A stretch of DNA of 64,000 nt from contig CAWAOP010000025.1 of the NCBI GenBank assembly GCA_963783505.1, positions 62,001 to 126,000 on the forward strand, read 5' to 3'. The translations under genes and the position numbers were made by a program. Positions 1 to 7,637 of the stretch are shown here, piece after piece; position 1 is the stretch's first letter, and the number at the start of each line of letters is the position of its first letter. The notes beneath the pieces were generated by a model that saw only the letters and a program-made list of their open reading frames with translations, did no database searches and was not told the DNA's origin. The stretch comes from BOG-224 sp963783505 (GTDB lineage: Bacteria > Acidobacteriota > Terriglobia > Bryobacterales > Bryobacteraceae).

Positions 1-128
1 GAAATAGTCTGTTTTCAGGCACTCCAAGGCGGGCAGGGAGACAACAAAATCGCCGATTCCGCCGGGACGGATGGCCAATCTGCGCATTCCTGACCCAGTA
101 TCCCAGAACAGGAAGCCTGCGCGTTGTT

Positions 129-200
129 TTATCCACAGCGGATGAACCGTAATCAAGCTGTAACGCTTTGAAAACTCAGCGTTCAAAAACTTGTGGAAAA
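129..200. promoter_or_regulatory. Two DnaA-box-like sites
   Basis: A perfect TTATCCACA (129-137, + strand) and a TTTTCCACA on the minus strand (192-200) lie 54 bases apart in gene-free DNA. The first matches the DnaA consensus TTATNCACA; the second has one mismatch. Two boxes are too few to call an origin and no dnaA, dnaN or rpmH is nearby, so DnaA-dependent regulation or chance are both possible. Confidence 0.25.
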
Positions 201-224
201 CGCGCCGCGGCCCGCGAAATGTCC

Positions 225-253
225 TTGACCAAAAAGCGAATCGGGAGCATTCT
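225..253 (+). promoter_or_regulatory. Possible promoter of the 5' non-coding RNA
   Basis: TTGACC at 225-230 resembles a -35 element and is followed after 17 bases by CATTCT at 248-253, a weak -10. It sits just before the hairpin-rich tract and would start transcription near 260. The -10 is poor, so this is tentative. Confidence 0.25.
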
Positions 254-259
254 GGATGA

Positions 260-897
260 GGTTCCAAGAGGTTTGAGGAACAGCCAGCCTCCGAAACGTA
301 GCGGGCCTGGAACGATGATCTGGGACGGCGACTAGAAATAGAAGTAGTCCTGGGGAGCGAAGGGAAATCGGGCGAATCGGAAGGCGAGCCGCAAGGTTGG
401 GCTTAACGCGGAACGCTTTGATCCGTCAGGGATGTAAGAGTCCCGAAGGGGAGTGGGAGCGGGTAGCACAGCCGGGCGCGCGAGTTGCGGAGAGCGCAAC
501 GGGCGACAGGCAAAGAAGCGGCCCTGGCCGGGGCAAACCGGCTGGAGCGGTGGAGCCTGAAGCGGACCGGGCGAAGGAAGCGGCGAGCGGAGAGGCGAAG
601 GAGCAGGCCAGGACCGTATGACCCCGTGGCGGGACCCGCGCAAGCGGGGGTCGTTGCGGGCGAGGGAAAGGCCGTTACGAGCCGAAGGCTGACGGCAAGA
701 GGCAGACTGCGGCGGGCTTCGAGGCATTGAAGCGGCTTTCGGGAAACCCGGAGGCTGTGGAGCTGAGAGGCGGAACGCTCGGGACTCTTGCTGGCGGCGT
801 TCAGAGCCGTGCATGACGGCGGTGAACGAGGCTGGGAATCAGGTCACTTGGAACCATTTCTTTTTGGGGGACCGTGCTTAGCGGTCCCCCTTCCCAT
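260..897 (+). ncRNA. Candidate large structured non-coding RNA
   Basis: No reading frame here looks like protein: all translations are Arg/Ser/Pro/Gly-rich low-complexity. The stretch is instead packed with local hairpins. They include GACTA/TAGTC (330-349), GTTGCG/CGCAAC (484-500), GCCGG/CCGGC (527-542), CGC-GCAA-GCG with a GNRA tetraloop (637-646) inside a longer GACCC/GGGTC stem, GCCGT/ACGGC enclosing AGCC-gaa-GGCT (671-696), CGGG-aaa-CCCG (740-750), and CGTTCA/TGAACG enclosing GCCGT/ACGGC (798-828). The tract ends in an intrinsic terminator (866-897). I compared it by eye with RNase P, tmRNA, SRP and group II intron domain V and found no match. The strand is taken from the terminator; the 5' end is a guess from a weak promoter. 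It is an independent structured RNA by inference only. Confidence 0.45.
866..897 (+). terminator. Intrinsic terminator of candidate ncRNA
   Basis: GGGGGACCG (866-874) pairs with CGGTCCCCC (882-890) around a 7-base loop and is followed by a modestly T-rich tail (TTCCCATTTC). On the opposite strand the hairpin is followed by A residues, so only plus-strand termination fits. Confidence 0.6.
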
Positions 898-912
898 TTC
901 CGGGGTGGCCAG

Positions 913-989
913 CCTCCGCTTCCTCACGGTCGCGGCTCGGCTAGTGGCTGAATCCCGCTCGCCGAGCCGCGACCGTGAGGGAGCGTTGC
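913..989. repeat. Palindromic repeat family B, copy 1
   Basis: Two arms of about 27 bases, both containing the core CTCACGGTCGCGGCTCGG or its complement, face each other around a short loop (left arm about 913-941, right arm 961-985). Near-identical arms recur at 46656-46740, 62029-62110 and, as a single arm, at 30694-30727. This is a dispersed REP/MITE-like element. Confidence 0.8.
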
Positions 990-1084
990 AAGCTGCGGGG
1001 GAGATAATCCGCACTCCGCATGCCGCGCCATGAGATAGGCGTAGGCCGGACGCCGCAGAGGACGACGACTAAAGACGTTCGGCG

Positions 1085-1966
1085 CTACCTTGCCTCGACG
1101 TAGCTCGCCGTGTAAGCAGAGAAGGCGGCCTGCAGGGCCGAGCGGGCCCGGTCATCCCTTCCGGTCGGTTTGCCTTCGATCTCCAGCACCGGCAGCAGGT
1201 CTCGGGTGGTCGAGGTGATGAACACTTCGTCCGCCGATTCAAGATCCGCCGGCATCAGCGTCTTCTCGCCAATCTCGAAGCCCTCGGCGTGAATCTCGCT
1301 CAGCAAGACCTCACGGGTGATCCCGGGAAGGCAGCCCGAACTTAGTGGCGGCGTCCACACTCGATTGCCATCCGCCACGAAAATGTTGGCCGAGGTGCAC
1401 TCGGATACTTCCCCGCGCTCATTGAGCAGAATGGCCTCGTCGAATCCACGAGCCTGGACGGATTCCACCCACGTGAGATTCATAGCCCAGGAAAGGATCT
1501 TGGTCCCGGCGAACGGACAAGCCGCATGGCGGGCGTTGGCGACGTACGCCAGTTTCACGCCGGCGCCCCAGTCCTTGGAATCGGCGGTGAGGGCGATCAC
1601 GTCGAAGGGCCTGCCTCCCGGAGGTCCGGACCACATGCCGCCGGAATTGCGAACCACCACCACCCGCATCGTGGAATGGCGCGCCCCGTTCACCCGGGCC
1701 AGTTCCTTCAACTTGGCAAGCAGCGCGTCGGGGTCGTCCGGAATGGGTACGTGCAGAGCGGTAGCGTCGCGGCGCATACGCGCCCAGTGCCGCTCAAACG
1801 CGAACGGTATGCCCTCTACGATTTTCAGCGTGCTGAAGACGCCCCACCCGGCGAGCAGCCCGGTCTGAGCCGGAGAAAGAGTCAGAGCCGTAGCTTCCTG
1901 GATGACGTCATTGTGCAGAACAAAACGGTGGACCACGAAGCTGATTTTAGCAGCCGTCAGCGCCAT
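1085..1966 (-). CDS. Class IV aminotransferase (BCAT / aminodeoxychorismate lyase family)
   Basis: This is a cytoplasmic PLP enzyme of the fold-type IV aminotransferases, which includes branched-chain aminotransferase IlvE, D-amino-acid aminotransferase and aminodeoxychorismate lyase PabC. The active-site lysine lies in GTKILSW, and the family block GEVSECTSANIF followed by GCLPGITR (cofactor-phosphate contact) is intact. About 290 residues is normal for the family. The first 15 or so codons fall in a repetitive GCTGATGGC-like tract with no ribosome binding site; a GTG start a few codons in (before VHRFVLHN) is likelier. Motifs alone do not separate IlvE from PabC. It stands alone, with unrelated neighbours. 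Confidence 0.85.
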   Translation of the reverse strand: MALTAAKISFVVHRFVLHNDVIQEATALTLSPAQTGLLAGWGVFSTLKIVEGIPFAFERHWARMRRDATALHVPIPDDPDALLAKLKELARVNGARHSTMRVVVVRNSGGMWSGPPGGRPFDVIALTADSKDWGAGVKLAYVANARHAACPFAGTKILSWAMNLTWVESVQARGFDEAILLNERGEVSECTSANIFVADGNRVWTPPLSSGCLPGITREVLLSEIHAEGFEIGEKTLMPADLESADEVFITSTTRDLLPVLEIEGKPTGRDDRARSALQAAFSAYTASYVEAR

Positions 1967-2019
1967 CAGCCATCAGCTTTCAGCAACCAGCCAATGCGCC
2001 TTTGCTGAAAGCTGGATCG

Positions 2020-2838
2020 CTACTTCCAATTCGCGAACGGGTTCGTTCTCGCCCCTCGGCACGCCGCCAGCAGATCCGGAACGCGCTTGCGCCGATCCAT
2101 GAGCCGATCGAGCAGCTTTTCGAAGGCGTCTTCTTCGCCTTCCAGCCATTCCGGCGGGACGCTCTTCCACGCGCGGTCCATTAACTCCAAAGGGAAATCG
2201 ACTATCTGGTCCATCCACGGCTGGAATTCGTCGAGCGATCTGACAGAGTCGTACACGGCGCGGCGGGCGTAGATGCCTTGGATGGCCGAATCCGGGAAGT
2301 CCCAGTTTGGGCCATTGAACGCGAATCCGTGGTCGATCATCTTCACCACGAAACCGCTTCGCGCCTCCTCCGGGCCACGCCGCACCTTAGCCCGATAGAA
2401 CACGGCCTGCCGGCCGTCGGCGTTGGCAGCCCATTTGTCGAAGACCAAAACCGCGCGGAAATCTTCCAGATTGGCCACCTTCGTGAGCAGCGCATCGGGA
2501 AGGAAATCATACACCGCGGTGACATCCGGGTTGCCAGGATACCGGGACCCGAAATGCCAGCCGGGTTCGACAGGTATTCGGGATGTACCCGCCGTCAGAT
2601 GCAGATCCGGGCTAGAGGCGAGAAACTCGGGGCTGACTTGAATGATCGCCGGAGACGGGGCCGAAATGCCGAGGTACTCCAGGAACACGAGCGATATCAA
2701 CTCGTTGACCAGGACGCGCCGGTGCTGCGGGTTATTGCGGAACTTGACGACATACCAGTGGCCGTCGTCCGCTTCGAGCAGGTGGGCCTGGGCGCCGCCC
2801 CTCATTTTCCGGACATGCCGGATGGCCGCAATCGGCAT
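2020..2838 (-). CDS. HipA-like kinase domain protein (HipA_2 family)
   Basis: A 272-residue protein resembling the stand-alone HipA-like kinases (HipA_2), relatives of the HipA persistence kinase. Visible kinase features are the ATP-lysine strand WYVVKF, the conserved NELISLVFLEYLGI helix, a catalytic-loop-like segment FDKWAANADGRQ and a metal-binding-like MIDHGFAF. The frame stays open upstream to 3165, but I place the start at ATG 2838 because the family begins close to this point and because a divergent small gene begins at 2893. The gap of 54 bases would hold both promoters. No HipB-like HTH antitoxin is beside it. Substrate unknown. Confidence 0.75.
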   Translation of the reverse strand: MPIAAIRHVRKMRGGAQAHLLEADDGHWYVVKFRNNPQHRRVLVNELISLVFLEYLGISAPSPAIIQVSPEFLASSPDLHLTAGTSRIPVEPGWHFGSRYPGNPDVTAVYDFLPDALLTKVANLEDFRAVLVFDKWAANADGRQAVFYRAKVRRGPEEARSGFVVKMIDHGFAFNGPNWDFPDSAIQGIYARRAVYDSVRSLDEFQPWMDQIVDFPLELMDRAWKSVPPEWLEGEEDAFEKLLDRLMDRRKRVPDLLAACRGARTNPFANWK

Positions 2839-2892
2839 GAAAGAGAAAATCGAGTACCCTAGAGTTGTAGCACGCGGAGGCCTATATAACCG

Positions 2893-3141
2893 ATGGCGGA
2901 TCCCGGACTTTTTGAAGACAGCCCGAAAGAGAGCGGCGCAACGGCGCCCGGCTGCCGTTCCAAGGACGAAGTCGCGCTCGAGATGATGAAATTCATAGCC
3001 GTGACCACGGGTTACGGCAAGGCGTCCCAGTCTGGAGCCGGTTTTTCGGGAAAGCCAACCGCGCATCCCGCGGAAGCGCATGCGGAGGCATTGCTGGAGT
3101 TGTTCGAACGCTGCCGGCGCGTAGTGAGCAAAGAATCGTAG
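2893..3141 (+). CDS. Small acidic protein divergent from HipA-like kinase
   Basis: An 82-residue soluble protein with no recognised domain. It has an acidic, Ser/Gly-rich N-terminus (MADPGLFEDSPKES) and an amphipathic C-terminal half with AEALLELFERCRRVV. A GGAGG at about 2875-2879 precedes the ATG by 12 to 13 bases, somewhat far. It is divergent from the HipA-like kinase, with a TATATAA stretch in the shared spacer. The amino-acid use looks like a real protein, unlike the opposite-strand frame. A partner or regulator of the kinase is possible but unproven. Confidence 0.5.
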   Translation: MADPGLFEDSPKESGATAPGCRSKDEVALEMMKFIAVTTGYGKASQSGAGFSGKPTAHPAEAHAEALLELFERCRRVVSKES

Positions 3142-3238
3142 GCCCCGACGGCCGCTCGCGGACAATACGCCCTGCTGGCCGGGACGCAGCTACCGCGCAC
3201 CGGCATTTGGCCCCACCGAAATCCAGACGGCGCCTAGG

Positions 3239-3266
3239 AAAAAACCGGGGGCGCACTACGCCCCCG
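3239..3266 (-). terminator. Intrinsic terminator after the H1-like gene
   Basis: Read on the minus strand, CGGGGGCG (266-259) pairs with CGCCCCCG (253-246) around a 5-base loop and is followed shortly by six T residues (plus-strand A run 3239-3244). It lies about 40 bases after the stop of the Lys/Ala-rich gene and is the clearest terminator in the window. Confidence 0.85.
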
Positions 3267-3307
3267 CTTAGGATCGCGCTGTTCTGTCCCGCCGTTGACT
3301 CTCGGCT

Positions 3308-3817
3308 TTAGCGCTTCTTCGCAGCCTTCTTCGCGGGAGCCTTCTTGGCAACCGCTTTCTTCGCCGGGGCTTTCTTGGCAGGAGCTTTCACGGCGACTTT
3401 CTTGGCCGGGGCCTTCTTGGCCGGGGCTTTCTTGGCTGCTGCCTTCTTCGCAGGAGCTTTGACCGCGGCTTTCTTCGGCGCGGCTTTTTTCGCCGGGGCC
3501 TTCTTGGCCGGGGCCTTTACGGCTGGGGTCTTTGCGGCCGGGGCCTTTACCTCAGCCTTCTTTGCCGGAGCCTTGGGAGCGGCCGCCTTCTTCACGGGCT
3601 TCTTGGGCGGTGCTTCCGGGGCCGGCGGGGGCGCCACTGGGGCAGCAGGCTCGGCTACCGGAGGCGCAGAGACCGTTACGATCACTTCTTCTTCCACTTC
3701 TTCTTCCTCCTCGTCGAATTCGTCCAGTTTCGAGATCTCCGGGTGTTCGGCGTCGTCGAACTGGAAGTCCTCCATCTCTTCCTCGTCATTCGCAGCGAAT
3801 CTCGGGCTGTCCAGCAT
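3308..3817 (-). CDS. Histone H1-like Lys/Ala/Pro-repeat protein with acidic N-terminus
   Basis: A 169-residue bipartite protein. Residues 1-45 or so are very acidic (runs of Glu/Asp such as DEEEEEVEEEV); a Pro/Ala linker follows; then about 100 residues of degenerate AKKAPAKKA units with a net charge of about one Lys in three, resembling the eukaryotic H1 tail, chlamydial Hc1 and AlgP. Such tails bind DNA non-specifically and compact it. I chose ATG 3817 over upstream starts because AGGAGG lies 8 bases before it. It ends in a strong intrinsic terminator and appears to be a single-gene unit. Nucleoid protein by inference; repeat number is likely to vary between strains. Confidence 0.75.
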   Translation of the reverse strand: MLDSPRFAANDEEEMEDFQFDDAEHPEISKLDEFDEEEEEVEEEVIVTVSAPPVAEPAAPVAPPPAPEAPPKKPVKKAAAPKAPAKKAEVKAPAAKTPAVKAPAKKAPAKKAAPKKAAVKAPAKKAAAKKAPAKKAPAKKVAVKAPAKKAPAKKAVAKKAPAKKAAKKR

Positions 3818-3915
3818 CAAAAAAGCCTCCTGTAACAGGGAACGATCACACATAGAATACCCCTTTTCACCGAATCGCAATAGAAAAAAATGAGTATCCT
3901 GAAGGCGCGGCCTTC

Positions 3916-5263
3916 ATGCGAGACCCCATCCACATTCTCGGCGGCGGGCTAGCCGGTTCCGAGGCGGCTTGGCAGGCGGCCAGGCGCGGATTTCGCGTCA
4001 CGTTGCATGAGATGCGCCCGGCCGTCTCCACCCCCGCTCATCGCACCGGCGGACTGGCGGAGCTGGTATGCAGTAACTCATTGAAATCCGAGGATGAATT
4101 CAGCGCTCCCTGGCTCCTGAAGCGGGAGCTTCGCCGTCTGGATTCGCTGCTGCTGGCGGCGTCGGAAAAAACCCGCGTTCCGGGCGGACATGCGCTCACC
4201 GTGGATCGCGGCGCTTTCTCGGAAGCCATCACGGAGGCTATCGAAGCCGAGCCGCTGATCGAGATTCGCCGCGAAGAGGTGACCGCCGTTCCGACGGATG
4301 GGTTTGTCGTCGTCGCCACCGGCCCATTGACCGGCGAGGCGCTCGCCGAGGACATAGCGCGGCTCACCGGCTCCGGCCGTCTGTACTTCTACGACAGCAT
4401 CAGCCCCATTGTGGACGCGGACACGGTGGATACGAGCGTGGCCTTCTGGGCGTCGCGCTACGGCAAATCCACCGATGGCACGGACGACTACCTGAACTGC
4501 CCGCTGGACCGCGAACAGTACGACCGCTTGATCGCCGCTCTGCTCGCAGCGCAGAGCGCCACCGCCCACATCGCCGAAGACCGCACGCCATTTCTTCGAA
4601 GCCTGCCTGCCCATCGAAGAACTGGCGCGCCGCGGACCCGACACGCTTCGTTTCGGGCCCATGAAGCCCGTGGGCCTGGCCGATCCTCGAACCGGTAAGC
4701 GGCCCTGGGCGGTGGTGCAACTTCGCCAGGAGAGCCTGCGAGCGCGCAGTTTCAACCTGGTCGGTTTTCAGAACCACATGAGATTCGGCGACCAGGAACG
4801 CGTCCTGCGCCTCATTCCCGGCCTGGAGAACGCCGAGTTCCTGCGCCTGGGCCAGATGCATCGCAATACGTACATCAACGCTCCGGCGTTGCTGACATCC
4901 ACTCTGCAACTGCGTTCGCGTCCTGAAATCTTCTTTGCCGGCCAGATTTCGGGCGTCGAAGGCTATGTAGAGTCCATCGCTACGGGACTGATCGCCGGGC
5001 GGCACGCCGCGGAAATCGCCCGCGGCGGCTCGCCGCGCGCGTTTCCCCGCGAAACCGCGCTGGGGTCGCTGTGCCACTACGTCTCCGGCGCGGACGCATC
5101 CAACTATCAGCCGGCCAACATCACGTTCGATTTACTGCCTCCGCTTGACGAGGCCACGCACCACCGCCTGCGTCATGATAAAAAGGCGAGGCGCGCGGCG
5201 GTTTGCCGACGGGCGTCCGAGGAGCTGGAGAATTACCTCGCGGAACTCGCGGCCCATGTCTGA
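3916..5263 (+). CDS. trmFO: tRNA m5U54 methyltransferase TrmFO, frameshifted
   Basis: Folate/FAD-dependent enzyme that methylates uridine 54 in the T loop of tRNA using methylenetetrahydrofolate. The FAD dinucleotide motif HILGGGLAGSEAAW is at the N-terminus; SNSLKSE and the C-terminal LRFGPMKPVGL, FQNHMRFGDQ and FAGQISGVEGYVES blocks are diagnostic. The reading frame changes once near 4590: the first frame runs from 3916 to about 4590, the second from there to 5263, and moving a single base restores FFEACLPIEELARRGPDTLRFGP. Every domain is otherwise intact, so a sequence indel is likelier than a dead gene. It overlaps xerC by 8 bases, the trmFO-xerC order familiar from several phyla. Confidence 0.88.
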
Positions 5264-6155
5264 TCTTGTTACCGAAATCGGCCGGTACATCCGGGAATTG
5301 GAGAGCGCGCGAGTGTCGCCGCATACGGTCAGGGCCTATTCGGGGGATCTGGCAAGCTTTCTCGAGCACCTCGCCCCGTCTCCCGCCACGCCGCCGCCGG
5401 ACTCCGCCTCCATCGATGTTCTCGCTCTACGCCAATGGCTGGCTTCGCTCTACGATCGGAAGCTCGCCGCGGTGACCATCCGCCGCAAGCTGGCGGCCGT
5501 GCGTGGCTTGTTCGCCTTCCTGCACAAAGAAGGCGTTGTAGCGGTCAACGTGGGCCGGTTGGTTCGAACGCCGAAAGCCCCGAAAACCGTACCCGATGTG
5601 ATGACTCCGGCGCAGACGAATGCGCTGATCGACGGCGTGGGATCGGGCAAGCTCGAACGCCCCTACCCCCTCCGCGACCGCGCCATTCTCGAGGTGCTCT
5701 ACGGCTGCGGCTTACGGGTAAGCGAGTTGGCGTCGCTGAGCCTGGACGATCTGGACCGTTCCGAGCGCTGGCTGCGCGTGCGAGGCAAAGGCGGCAAGGA
5801 ACGCCAGGTTCCGCTTCCCGGCCAAGCCGCCGAGGCGCTGGAGCGATACCTGGCCGAGCGGCCCGTCGTGCGAGACCAGCGCGCCGTGTTTCTCAATCAT
5901 AGGAACGGCCGGCTGACCGACCGGGGCATTCGCGGGCTGGTGAAATTCTACGCCACCTATCTGGCGGGCGATCCCTCGGTCCACCCGCACAGCTTCAGGC
6001 ACGCCTACGCCACTCACCTGCTGGCCGCCGGAGCGGATCTGCGGTCCATCCAGGAGTTGCTCGGGCACGCCCGGCTCTCCACCACCCAGAAGTACACCCA
6101 GGTCTCGCTGACCGACCTGATGGCCGTCTACGACAAGGCCCATCCCAAGGCGTGA
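5256..6155 (+). CDS. xerC: Tyrosine recombinase XerC
   Basis: Site-specific recombinase that resolves chromosome dimers at dif with XerD. The 299-residue product has an N-terminal SAM-like core-binding domain (about 1-95) and a catalytic domain with the full set of active-site residues: R154 (GLRVSEL), K178 (RGKGGKER), H245 and R248 (HSFRHAYATH), H271 (LGHARL) and nucleophile Y280 (TTQKYTQV). Start is the ATG overlapping the trmFO stop, consistent with translational coupling; the longer open frame upstream is a shadow of trmFO. The MATE gene follows without a gap. XerC rather than XerD is inferred from the trmFO linkage. Confidence 0.9.
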   Translation: MSDLVTEIGRYIRELESARVSPHTVRAYSGDLASFLEHLAPSPATPPPDSASIDVLALRQWLASLYDRKLAAVTIRRKLAAVRGLFAFLHKEGVVAVNVGRLVRTPKAPKTVPDVMTPAQTNALIDGVGSGKLERPYPLRDRAILEVLYGCGLRVSELASLSLDDLDRSERWLRVRGKGGKERQVPLPGQAAEALERYLAERPVVRDQRAVFLNHRNGRLTDRGIRGLVKFYATYLAGDPSVHPHSFRHAYATHLLAAGADLRSIQELLGHARLSTTQKYTQVSLTDLMAVYDKAHPKA

Positions 6156-6160
6156 TCCGA

Positions 6161-7511
6161 ATGGCCCTGCGTATCGACGATCTGCGCCGCGAGTTCCCGG
6201 CCATGCTCAAGCTGGCCGCGCCGCTGGCGCTGGCCGAACTGGGCTGGATGGTGATGGGTATCGTGGACATGCTCATGGCCGGGCCCCTCGGTCCGGCGGC
6301 CATCGGCGCCACCGGCCTGGCTGCCATGCTGTTCTACCCCATCGTCATTTCCGGAGCCGGGCTTGCTGCTGGGGATGGACACGCTGGTAGTCGCAAGTCG
6401 TATGGCGCAGGAGATCCGAGCGAATGCCGCCGCACGCTGGTGGACGGCTGCTGGCTCGCATTGGCTTTGGCCGCGCCGCTCGTGCTGCTGGCGTGGTCCG
6501 TGATTCCGGTCCTCGCGGCATGTGGCGTCGGGAGCGAACATTCTGATCGCCCTACGCGGTCGTTTCTTCGGGCCATGCTTTGGGGTATACCGCCCCTGCT
6601 CTTCTACTTCGCATTCCGGCGCTACCTGCAGGCCGTAGAGATCGTCAAGCCGGTCACGTTCGCGCTGATCAGCGCCAACGCGGTCAATTTCCTGGGGAAT
6701 TACGCGCTGATTTACGGTCACTGGGGATTTCCCAGGCTTGGCTTGGCGGGGTCCGGTTATTCGACCTCCATCGCGCGCCTTTACATGGCCGGCGTACTGG
6801 TAGGCGCCGTGGTGTGGAATGAGCGCCGGACGGGCTGGCTGCTGCTCCGCATGCCTTGGCGGCCGCATTTGAGCCGGCTGCGCCGGTTGGCTGCGCTGGG
6901 CGGGCCCGCCGCCCTTCAAATACTCGTCGAGGGGGCCGTTTTCGGGATTGTTTCCGCGTTCGCCGCACGGCTGGACGAGGCGTCGCTTGCGGCGCACGGT
7001 TTGGCGATTAACGTCACCAGCACGACCTACATGATTCCGTTGGGCGTGAGTTCCGCGGCGGCCGTGCGAGTGGGTCACGCCGTGGGAAGGCGCGACCGGC
7101 GCTGGCATCGCCGCGTCCGGATGGGCTGCACTGACGCTCAGCGCCCTGTTCATGGGCGCGGCGGGAGCCGTCCTGTGGGTAGCCCCTCAGTGGATTATCG
7201 GGCTCTATTCTCACGATGCTTCGGTGCTGGCGATCGGAGCGAGGCTTCTGCGGATCGCCGCCGTTTTTCAGTTGTTCGACGGTCTCCAGGTGACCGCCAC
7301 AGGCGCGTTGCGCGGCTTGGGCGATACGCGCACGCCGATGGTGGCGCACTTGGCTGGCTACTGGGCGGTGGGCTTGCCGTTAGCGTATATCCTTTGTTTT
7401 TCCATGCACTTACAGGCCGCCGGAATCTGGATTGGCCTGTGTTCGGCGATTGTCCTAATCGGCTTTATCCTAGTGGCCGTCTGGCGGCGGAAGATGGCGG
7501 CTCTGACGTAG
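6161..7511 (+). CDS. MATE family multidrug/Na+ efflux transporter, several frameshifts
   Basis: A 12-helix inner-membrane exporter of the multidrug and toxic-compound extrusion family, using a H+ or Na+ gradient. Recognisable segments are LAAPLALAELGWMVMGIVD at the N-terminus, YGAGD after helix 2, YLQAVEIVKPV, and at the C-terminus GALRGLGDTRTPM. The frame is broken repeatedly: about 6355-6395 (the intended GLLLGMDTLV is in the second frame), about 6535-6555 (ANILIAL lies out of frame) and about 7095-7110 (GIAASGWAALTLSALFMG moves to the third frame and continues to 7511). At least five single-base changes are needed, more than any gene here except the CRTAC1 gene. Either a poorly sequenced stretch or a decaying gene. 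The GTG at 6152 is an alternative start. Confidence 0.8.
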
Positions 7512-7637
7512 CAAGCCCGGTGGCGCATTCAACCCCCCGGAACCGCCTGTCGCAGGCCAAATGCGGCCATTCGGACCCGAATCGTTGAAACTGTCGCCAA
7601 AAGGCCTCAGACTGTGGAAAAGTCGTAACTTCGTCCC

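Noticed and set aside
129..200. Chromosomal origin oriC
   Set aside because: Only two boxes, no AT-rich unwinding region and no origin-linked genes.
332..814. Long minus-strand frame of 160 codons and overlapping plus-strand frames in the first 1 kb
   Set aside because: Composition is Arg/Ser/Pro or Arg/Gly low-complexity, there is no ribosome binding site, and the DNA is dominated by hairpins; treated as shadows of a structured RNA.
260..897. RNase P RNA, tmRNA or group II intron
   Set aside because: The RNase P core (GAGGAAAGTCC and ACAGAA), tmRNA ends and the 34-nt domain V hairpin are all absent; only a GCAA-capped stem resembles part of RNase P.
2839..3165. N-terminal extension of the HipA-like kinase
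   Set aside because: Extension is Arg-rich and runs through the divergent gene and promoter; family length fits the internal ATG at 2838.
4580..4600. Programmed ribosomal frameshift in trmFO
   Set aside because: No slippery heptamer or following structure seen, and trmFO is not known to use frameshifting; neighbouring genes have similar indels.
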